From Streptomyces smyrnaeus (GTDB lineage: Bacteria; Actinomycetota; Actinomycetes; Streptomycetales; Streptomycetaceae), in the NCBI RefSeq assembly GCF_017676345.1, contig NZ_JAFFZM010000010.1, forward strand, positions 124,001-188,000: DNA of 64,000 bases, read 5' to 3'. Shown in pieces: positions 58,174 through 64,000 of this stretch; within the stretch, counting starts at the first letter, position 1, and every line of letters begins with the position of its first letter. The notes below the pieces were generated by a model that was given only the letters and a program-made list of their open reading frames with translations, ran no database searches and had not been told where the DNA came from. The translations under genes were made by a program, and so were the position numbers.

Positions 58174-60681
58174 TCACCGCACACGGGTCAGTACGGAGCT
58201 GCCGCAGCCGTAGCACGGTCCCTCCATGGAGGACGGCGGCGTTTTCACGACGCGGGCTGTGTCACCCGAGGTTGTGAGGGTGATGGTCGTGTTGAGGTTC
58301 CCGAGGCGTCGTCCGCAGGAGCCACCGTCCACCTCGTACAGCGGTTCCGTCCCGCGATAGATCCGGCTGCTGCCGGTGAAGTTCAAGGCGATGATATTGC
58401 CGCAGATCGAACGGGCGGTCGCCTTGTAGTTCCCGGGACCGCTCCTTGTGAACACGATGACGGCTCCCTGGCTGTTCCGCCACGTCCCGGCGAGACCGGT
58501 GGGCGACGGCCGGGGTTCCGGTTCCTCCTGCGCACGGGTCGGAGTCGGAAAGGTGGTCGGAGTCCGGGGAGCCGTCGGCGCCGACGGGGTGTGCGACCTG
58601 ACCGGAAGCGGGGTCGCCGACGAGTTCGCCGTCGTCGTGGAGTCCTGGTGGTTCTTCACAGCGACGCCCCCGATGACGAGAGCGGTGATGACGGCGAGCG
58701 CCGCGAGCACCGAGGTGCCCGCGGACATCCCGCCCCCGGCGGCCGTCGCGGCCGAGGCGCCCGCAGGGGTGCCGCTCGCCGTCCCGCCGGTCAGCCCGCC
58801 GCTCTCCCCGACGCCGGGCGGCGTCGGCGCCACGGTGCCGGACAGGTCCGGGGCGGTGGGACCCGGGCCGCCGGGCGACTGCGTGAAATCCCCCGCGTGG
58901 GCCGCCGGTTGGCCGACGTCCCCGGGGTCCGCGGCGAAGGCGCTGTCGGCCGTGGGCCCACCGCCGTGGGACGGACCACCGGCGAAGGAGGGGTCGTTGC
59001 CGGGCGAGGGGCCGCTGTCCGGGGCGGTGAAGCTGTCCGGTGGCGCGCTGTCACCCCCGGGAGGGCCTCCGCCCTGTCCGGTGACGCCGCCGTCGGCGTG
59101 CGGGGCGGCGTCCCCCTGCGGTGCGGCCGCCCCGGGCCCGTCCGCGGACCCGGAGAGCGGGGGCGGGGCGTACTGCTGGGCGCCCGCCGCCGCCTCGGCC
59201 CCGCGACCGTCCCCCAACTGGTGCCAGAGCACCACTGCCTCGGCCAGCAGGACCCCCGCCAGGACGCGGCGGCCGGTGACGAGCCTCCTGATGCCTTGCT
59301 CGTGGGTGAAGTAGGCCACGGCCCGGTCGTCGCCCGCCTGTTGCGCGGCGCCTCGTCCTCTGTCGAGCAGTCGGCCCCACGCGTCGAAGCGCAGTGCGCG
59401 GGCCAGGGCGGGGGAGGCGGCCCACGCGACCCGGACGGCGAGGTCCGGTCGTCCCGCCCGCTCGGCGAGCTCCGCCGCGACCTCCACCGCCCGTGCGTGG
59501 GCGGCCACCTGCTCGGGCTCGGTGGTCGGCTGTGCCGCCCAGTGGGCGAGGTACTCGCACAGCCGGTCGACGGGAAACGGATCCGGGTGCCGCTCCCGTA
59601 CCGTCCGCCCGGCATCGACCGCGCAGCGGTACCCGCCGTCCGTCGCCGTGATCAGTCCGAGGTCCACCAGCCGCGCGCACACCGTGTACGGCTCCGCCAC
59701 CTCGGCCAGCGCACCGATGTGTACCACGCCCAACTCGGCGTCGCCCAGGGCGGCCAGGAGGCGCAGCACCTTCTCGGCCCGCGCGTCGAGCTGGTCGAGC
59801 AGCAGCGGCAGCAGTTCGGACGTCGCGCCGGGCCGGGGCAGCAGCAGCGTACCGGCGGCGTCCCGCCGGGCGAGTACCCCGGCGCGCAACAGCAGCAGGG
59901 GGACCCCGGCCGCCGCCTTCCACAGCTCGGCGGCGGCGCGCGCGTCCTCGGGGGAGGTCGGGTCCAGCTCGCGGGCCAGCAGTTCCACACCGGCCTCCCG
60001 GTCGAGCCCTCCCAGTTCCAGGGACCTGCCCCCGCCCAGCGGCACCCGCTCCCGGCAGGCGAAGACGAACGTGGCGTCCGGGGCCGCGTCCGCCAGCTCC
60101 CGTAACGCGTCGGCGGACAGTTCGGCGCCGTCGACGTACACGGTCACCCGCACCCCGGTCATCAAGCGCCGCAGTTCGGTGGCGTGCGGCGCGTATCCGG
60201 CAGTGTCGTAGCAGGCCTCGAAGATCTCCTGGGCCAGGTCCTCCGCCTCCCGATGGGCCGCGGCGAGGAACAGCACGCCGTCCGGCCCCGGGGGCAGACT
60301 CCGTGCTGCGTGCCGCAGCAGAGTGCTCTTCCCGATCCCGGGCGGCCCCCACAGCAGCACGGGGCCGCCGGTGGCCACGGCGTCGGCCAGTGCGGCCAGC
60401 TCCGCCTCCCGCCCCAGCGGGGCCGACTGTCGTCCGGGCAGCAGTGCGATGTGGTCCCGGCGCACCGGCCGGGGCCGTTCGCGGTCCATCAGCAAGGTCA
60501 CGGCCGATCCGTGCTGCGCGTCCACCACCACGTTGTGGTGACCGGCGACGATCGGCCCCATGGCGTCGCCGCCGATGTCCACCCGGACGCGGGTGGTGTC
60601 ACCGTCACCCGGTTCGCCCCGCGGGCGCTGCCCCGGTCCGGTGGTCACACCGTCGCGGTCCTCCGGCTGCTCCACTGCCAC
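58174..60681 (-). CDS. Tag-bearing AAA/STAND-like NTPase with transmembrane segment and extracellular domain
   Basis: An 835-residue multidomain protein. Residues 36-53 form the tag (IGGDAMGPIVAGHHNVVV). A P-loop NTPase follows with Walker A GPPGIGKST at 112-120, a Walker B-like VTVYVDGAE near 173-181 and an FVFACRER sensor-like strand. A helical region to about 500 has winged-helix/TPR-like character. A Gly/Pro-rich linker leads to one transmembrane helix (about 656-676) and a C-terminal domain of about 110 residues with several Cys that should be extracellular. GTG 60681 has GGAGG upstream. The layout resembles STAND signalling NTPases of actinomycetes; the trigger is unknown. Confidence 0.82.
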   Translation of the reverse strand: MAVEQPEDRDGVTTGPGQRPRGEPGDGDTTRVRVDIGGDAMGPIVAGHHNVVVDAQHGSAVTLLMDRERPRPVRRDHIALLPGRQSAPLGREAELAALADAVATGGPVLLWGPPGIGKSTLLRHAARSLPPGPDGVLFLAAAHREAEDLAQEIFEACYDTAGYAPHATELRRLMTGVRVTVYVDGAELSADALRELADAAPDATFVFACRERVPLGGGRSLELGGLDREAGVELLARELDPTSPEDARAAAELWKAAAGVPLLLLRAGVLARRDAAGTLLLPRPGATSELLPLLLDQLDARAEKVLRLLAALGDAELGVVHIGALAEVAEPYTVCARLVDLGLITATDGGYRCAVDAGRTVRERHPDPFPVDRLCEYLAHWAAQPTTEPEQVAAHARAVEVAAELAERAGRPDLAVRVAWAASPALARALRFDAWGRLLDRGRGAAQQAGDDRAVAYFTHEQGIRRLVTGRRVLAGVLLAEAVVLWHQLGDGRGAEAAAGAQQYAPPPLSGSADGPGAAAPQGDAAPHADGGVTGQGGGPPGGDSAPPDSFTAPDSGPSPGNDPSFAGGPSHGGGPTADSAFAADPGDVGQPAAHAGDFTQSPGGPGPTAPDLSGTVAPTPPGVGESGGLTGGTASGTPAGASAATAAGGGMSAGTSVLAALAVITALVIGGVAVKNHQDSTTTANSSATPLPVRSHTPSAPTAPRTPTTFPTPTRAQEEPEPRPSPTGLAGTWRNSQGAVIVFTRSGPGNYKATARSICGNIIALNFTGSSRIYRGTEPLYEVDGGSCGRRLGNLNTTITLTTSGDTARVVKTPPSSMEGPCYGCGSSVLTRVR

Positions 60682-60851
60682 CCCGCCTCCCCGGTCCGCT
60701 CCGCGCGTGACCGTCTCGTCGTCACTTGGTCTCCGCGCGTCACGCTAGGTACGAACCCGCCCGGCGACACCGTCCAATGACGGTTTCCGCGCGATTGCTT
60801 CGGCGCCCTGCCCGCCCCGGGGGCACCCGGCCGTGGTGGACGCGGCCCGCG

Positions 60852-61583
60852 TCACGGCCCGGCGAACGCGGTACGGCGCAACAGGGACAGGTCCTCGACG
60901 GTGATGGACCGGTATCCCGTGGAGACGACTCCGCTCTCGCGGAGCCCGCGCAGGGCCTTGTGCACGGTCGGTTCGGCGGCGCCGGACAGGGTGGCCAGCT
61001 CCGGCTGGGTGATCGGCCAGCGGATCACGGCGCCCGCCCCCAGTGGCTCCCCATAGGTCATCGCGATCTGGTGCAGCACCCGGGCCAGCCGGGTGCGGGC
61101 GTCGCAACCGGTGAAGTCGACGCGGTACCTGGTGGCCGCACGCAGCTTGGTCACCACGGCGGTGTTCACCGCGTGGGCGATCTCAGGCTCGCGCCGCAGG
61201 CAGCCGAGGAAGTCGCCCCGGGGCACGAGCCGGGCCGCGACGGGGCCGCAGGTGGTGACCGTGGCGGAGCGGGGCCGTCCGTCCACCGCGGCGAACTCGC
61301 CCACGAGGTCGCCGCCCATGCGCACCGCGAGCAGGGCGTCCCGCCCGTCGTCGGTCCGGGCCGTCACCTTCACCACGCCGCCGAGCAGGACCAGCACGAA
61401 ATCGGTGTCCTCCGCCTCCCGGATGAGCACGCGGCCCGCCGCGTACCGCACCCGGGACCCCAGCGCGAGCAGCTGGTCACGCGCGGGCCGTGCCAGGCCG
61501 CCGAGCAGGCTCGGCGTCGGCCAGTTCGGCTCGTGGCCCGTTCGCCCCGCACCGCCGTTCCCGCGCCGGCCTGTCTCCCGCAT
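60852..61583 (-). CDS. Crp/Fnr-family regulator with intact cyclic-nucleotide pocket motif
   Basis: A 243-residue regulator. The N-terminal cNMP-binding beta-barrel (about 40-130) contains GEFAAVDGRPRSATVTT, keeping the Glu and the Arg-Ser of the phosphate-binding cassette used for cAMP. A dimer helix follows, then a C-terminal winged HTH (ITQPELATLSGAAEPTVHKALRGL). ATG 61583 has AGGGGGA upstream. It is divergent from a class III cyclase-like gene and lies 170 nt upstream-adjacent to the NTPase gene on the same strand. A cyclic-nucleotide-responsive regulator of the local cluster is a reasonable hypothesis. Confidence 0.86.
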   Translation of the reverse strand: MRETGRRGNGGAGRTGHEPNWPTPSLLGGLARPARDQLLALGSRVRYAAGRVLIREAEDTDFVLVLLGGVVKVTARTDDGRDALLAVRMGGDLVGEFAAVDGRPRSATVTTCGPVAARLVPRGDFLGCLRREPEIAHAVNTAVVTKLRAATRYRVDFTGCDARTRLARVLHQIAMTYGEPLGAGAVIRWPITQPELATLSGAAEPTVHKALRGLRESGVVSTGYRSITVEDLSLLRRTAFAGP

Positions 61584-61637
61584 CCGTCCCCCTGGGTCGT
61601 CGCCCCGCCTCGGCCGGGGTGCACCCGGGCCACCAGT

Positions 61638-61653
61638 GTGCGCCGGGGCGCAC
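61638..61653. promoter_or_regulatory. 16-bp palindrome in the Crp/cyclase-like intergenic region
   Basis: GTGCGCC-GG-GGCGCAC is a 7-bp-arm inverted repeat in the 317-nt gap between the divergent genes, 55 nt from the Crp-type gene start. It is a candidate autoregulatory site but does not match the TGTGA-N6-TCACA consensus. Otherwise the gap (61584-61900) holds only GC-rich DNA. Confidence 0.4.
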
Positions 61654-61900
61654 GCCGTCGTCCTCCCTCCGGGCCGGGAAATCCCCCTTCCACGGCCTCG
61701 GCGGGTCCGCTTCCGGGAGTTGAGCGCCTCCCTGTCCGGGAGTCGGGCGGACCCCCGTCCACGACTTGGCCGGATCCCGTACGGCGACGGGTTCCGGGCG
61801 CCGCGGGCCGGGCAGTGTGGAGTGTGCCGCGAAGACGCGCCGTGTGCCGGGTGCCGGCGGACACTTGACGCGAAGCCCCGCTGCCGCCCTGGAGGAGCGT

Positions 61901-62626
61901 ATGACACAGACACGGGAACACCGGGCCCTGCTGGCCGTCGACATCGCACACTCGGCCGGACGCGGCGACGTGGCCCTCCACCGGATCCGGGAGGCGCTGT
62001 CGCGGGCGCTCGCGGAGTCGTTCGAGTTGAGCGACATCGACTGGCACGCCTCCCTGCGCGACGACTTGGGGGACGGCATGCGCATCACCACGCCGCCCGG
62101 CACCCCGAAGACGCGGCTGATCCACCCCTTGGTGCACGATCTGACCGCCCGCCTGCGCGCCCACAACCGGCTGGCAGCGCCCCCGGCACGTATCCGCGTC
62201 CGTATCGCGCTGCACGCCGGGGACGTCTGCCTGGGCCCGCGAGGCCAGGTCACCGGCCGACCGCTGGAAGTGCTCGCCCGGCTGCTCGACGCGGCTCCGG
62301 CCCGGGCGGCGCTCGCCCGGGCCCCGGAAGCCGTGACCGCCTCGCTGCTCGTCTCCCAGCCCTTCTACGACGACACCGTGCACCACGGCTACCCCGGCAT
62401 CGAGCCGGAGGCCTTCCGAAGGGTCTCTCTCGCGGAGAAGGAGTACGCCGCCGACGCCTGGCTGTATCTGCCCGGGCACGAGGGCGTCCCCCCGGTGCCC
62501 GGACCGGCCGGTGCTCCGGCCCGGGCGGGCTCCGGCGAACCGAAGATGATCAACAAGGCGTCCGGGAACGGCGTCGTCTACGCGACCCAGAACGGTACCC
62601 AGAACATTCACCACGGACGGCGGTGA
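61901..62626 (+). CDS. Class III nucleotidyl-cyclase-like protein with C-terminal tag
   Basis: A 241-residue protein of a family frequent in streptomycetes. LLAVDIAHSAGRGD and LRDDLGDGMRI place two Asp at the metal positions of class III cyclases, and RIALHAGDVCLGPRGQVTG is the third core segment. GRPLEVLARL aligns with the GNxVNxAxR helix: the Arg is kept but the transition-state Asn is Glu, so activity may be lost or altered. The C-terminus NKASGNGVVYATQNGTQNI is a short tag of the same style as others in this cluster. ATG 61901 has GGAGGAG 3 nt upstream. Confidence 0.78.
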   Translation: MTQTREHRALLAVDIAHSAGRGDVALHRIREALSRALAESFELSDIDWHASLRDDLGDGMRITTPPGTPKTRLIHPLVHDLTARLRAHNRLAAPPARIRVRIALHAGDVCLGPRGQVTGRPLEVLARLLDAAPARAALARAPEAVTASLLVSQPFYDDTVHHGYPGIEPEAFRRVSLAEKEYAADAWLYLPGHEGVPPVPGPAGAPARAGSGEPKMINKASGNGVVYATQNGTQNIHHGRR

Positions 62627-62651
62627 GCGCCGTGGACGGGGAGGAGCGCCG

Positions 62652-63113
62652 GTGAGTCAGGAACTGGCCGCAGTGGCCGAGGCCGGAGCCGCGGCGGTGG
62701 TCGCGGCGATGGCCACGGAGGTGTGGCAGAGCACGAGGGCCGGGCTCCTTCGCCTCTTCCACCGCGGCGACGAGGAGCGCCGGGCGGCGCTCGCGGCCCA
62801 ACTGGACAACAACGCGGCCCTGGTCGACGCCGCCGCAGCACCGGACGAGGTGCGGCGTGCCGTGCTCGCCTACTGGTCCGGGGAGTTGACGGCGCTGCTG
62901 CACGCGGACTCCTCCCCTCGGCAGGCCCTCGCCCAGCTGGCCGCCGAGGTCGCCGCCGCCCTCCCGAAGGAGCGCGGGGCCGGCGTCTTCCAGCAGACCA
63001 ACACCGCGCACGACCTCGGCACCGTGCTCGCCGTCCAGCAGGGCGATCTGCACGCTAGCCGCCGTGCCGCGTCGGCACCGTCACCCGGGACGGGTCGTTG
63101 TTCGGGGAGCTGA
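62652..63113 (+). CDS. Helical protein with N-terminal amphipathic region and tag motif
   Basis: A 153-residue protein. The N-terminus AVAEAGAAAVVAAMATEVWQ leads into STRAGLLRLFHRGDEERR, a layout common in streptomycete proteins encoded next to tag-bearing NTPases. A helical middle (about 35-110) is followed by FQQTNTAHDLGTVLAVQQGD, a further tag of the Gln/Asn/Gly type. After the tag the frame continues for about 20 low-complexity residues and ends inside the opposing hydrolase gene, giving a 59-nt tail-to-tail overlap. GTG 62652 follows the cyclase-like gene by 25 nt and is probably coupled to it. Confidence 0.75.
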   Translation: MSQELAAVAEAGAAAVVAAMATEVWQSTRAGLLRLFHRGDEERRAALAAQLDNNAALVDAAAAPDEVRRAVLAYWSGELTALLHADSSPRQALAQLAAEVAAALPKERGAGVFQQTNTAHDLGTVLAVQQGDLHASRRAASAPSPGTGRCSGS

Positions 63114-64000
63114 ACTCCAGGCGGGCGCCGTCCGGGTTGTACTCGGCGTAGAGCGGGTCGACGGTGTCGACGACGACGGCGAGCCGGTGGCCGGCGGGCA
63201 CGTCGTAGGAGGTGGAGAACAGCTCCAGGTCCACGCCGAACGGCTTGCCGGGGGTGCGGTCGTGGAAGGTGTAGGGGGCGTGGGTGATCAGCTTGCCGGT
63301 GCCGAGCGGGCCGACGTCGTAGAGGTGGGCGAAGAAGGTGCCGCTCTCCTTGTCGCTGGTCACCGTCGTGTGCAGCTTCGCCGTGCCCCGTACCCGGGTG
63401 GCCTGCGCATGGCGTTCGGACTGCCACACGGCGGCGCGGGAGCGCGGCAGCAGCGGTACGGAGACGACCGGCGGCAGCTTGAGGAACTGGTCGAGGATGC
63501 CGGTGAGGAAGACGGTGCCGCCGTTGGCGCCGGAGTCCTTGCCGGTGGCCAGCTCCTTCGTCCGGTCCAGTGGCACGGTGCGGCTGCCGGAGGGGACGTC
63601 CTGCCAGCTGCGGTAGCCCTCGTAGCCGCCGTTCGTCCGTGACTTGAGCTGGACGGGGGCCTCGGTGTCGATGCCGTTGTGCTCGTCCTTGAGATAGCGG
63701 TCGAACCACCGGTGCGCATGCGACCAGGTGTCGTTGGGGAGTCCGAGCAGACCGCTCGCCTCGGCGGTCGCATGGTCGCCGGGGCGGAACTCCAGCCGCT
63801 TGGGCCCGCGCAGCTTCTCGAAGAAGTCGGCGTACTGGTTGGGCGGGAAGATCGAGTCGTTCCAGGCGTTGCCGAGCATGATGGCGGCGCCGTTGTCGTT
63901 GATCTCGTCGAGGTAGGTCGCGGGGGAGCGCTTCTTGCCCCAAGCGATCATCTCGTCCTCCTTGGCCAGGTCGGAGGAGAGGAAGTTCTTCATGATCTCC
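63055..64000 (-). CDS. CocE/NonD-family hydrolase or X-Pro dipeptidyl-peptidase (partial, C-terminal part)
   Basis: About 315 residues of the C-terminal part of an alpha/beta hydrolase of the CocE/NonD or Xaa-Pro dipeptidyl-peptidase class. The frame stays open through the right edge, so the N-terminus and the nucleophile Ser lie outside. LGNAWNDSIFPPNQYADFFEKL and RPGDHATAEASGL hold the acid and nearby segments of the hydrolase domain. The rest is the jelly-roll domain typical of the family (VTSDKESGTFFAHLYDVGP, FSTSYDVPAGHRLAVVVDTVDP). It overlaps the stop region of the opposing gene. Confidence 0.85.
   Translation of the reverse strand, partial: EIMKNFLSSDLAKEDEMIAWGKKRSPATYLDEINDNGAAIMLGNAWNDSIFPPNQYADFFEKLRGPKRLEFRPGDHATAEASGLLGLPNDTWSHAHRWFDRYLKDEHNGIDTEAPVQLKSRTNGGYEGYRSWQDVPSGSRTVPLDRTKELATGKDSGANGGTVFLTGILDQFLKLPPVVSVPLLPRSRAAVWQSERHAQATRVRGTAKLHTTVTSDKESGTFFAHLYDVGPLGTGKLITHAPYTFHDRTPGKPFGVDLELFSTSYDVPAGHRLAVVVDTVDPLYAEYNPDGARLEFSSPNNDPSRVTVPTRHGG

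Noticed and set aside
61638..61653. Palindrome as a canonical CRP site
   Set aside because: Its arms are GTGCGCC/GGCGCAC with a 2-nt centre, unlike TGTGA-N6-TCACA, so I list it only as an unassigned palindrome.

Overview
The window is high-GC actinobacterial DNA, almost certainly Streptomyces or a close relative. Codon third positions are strongly G/C, GTG and TTG starts are frequent, and several families are typical of the genus: XRE/DUF5753, DUF5955, DUF6278, the GluABCD glutamate importer, an RNase Sa homologue, PASTA-less Ser/Thr kinases and a GOLPH3-like protein. It reads as chromosomal: no transposase, integrase, tRNA, rRNA or CRISPR array was seen.

Left part (1-29.4 kb) is dominated by purine-ring catabolism. 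A minus-strand hyi-glxR-gcl operon turns glyoxylate into glycerate precursors. A plus-strand run (uraD, uraH, uox, 8-oxoguanine deaminase, NCS2 purine permease) converts urate to allantoin and imports and deaminates purines. Malate synthase (aceB), an AllR-like IclR repressor, allantoinase and allantoicase complete the route from allantoin to ureidoglycolate/glyoxylate and malate. Four promoters (hyi, uraD, aceB, allB) each carry two short inverted repeats of related design, so they look like one regulon. Inserted among them is a peptide/amino-acid-like cluster (IclR regulator, dipeptidase E, DUF1177, OPT transporter, AroM) with its own IclR-type palindrome, a YfcC-like transporter, the GOLPH3-like protein, a MobA-like nucleotidyltransferase and a receptor-type Ser/Thr kinase.

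Middle part (29.4-48.8 kb): a secreted RNase Sa-type ribonuclease; a compact two-gene RiPP locus at 30.87-32.33 kb (a 23-residue aromatic-tailed peptide, or 44 residues from an upstream GTG, followed by a cytochrome P450 and a terminator); KDG kinase plus KDPG aldolase; a second P450; a Gfo/Idh oxidoreductase divergent from a GntR regulator that leads into a ribose-type ABC importer and a ROK sugar kinase; a fused PcaDC enzyme; an MBL-fold hydrolase; exonuclease III; and a secreted SGNH hydrolase.

Right part (48.8-64 kb): the gluABCD amino-acid importer followed, after one opposing gene, by a secreted gamma-glutamyltranspeptidase; a second receptor-type Ser/Thr kinase; and a cluster at 57.8-63.1 kb in which four proteins share Gly/His/Asn/Gln-rich short tags. 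These are a small tag protein, an NTPase with a transmembrane segment and extracellular domain, a class III nucleotidyl-cyclase-like protein and a helical protein. A Crp/Fnr regulator that keeps the cyclic-nucleotide pocket motif lies in their midst. The right edge cuts a CocE/NonD-type hydrolase.

The two strongest leads for undescribed biology are the peptide-P450 RiPP locus and the tag-sharing NTPase/cyclase/Crp cluster.
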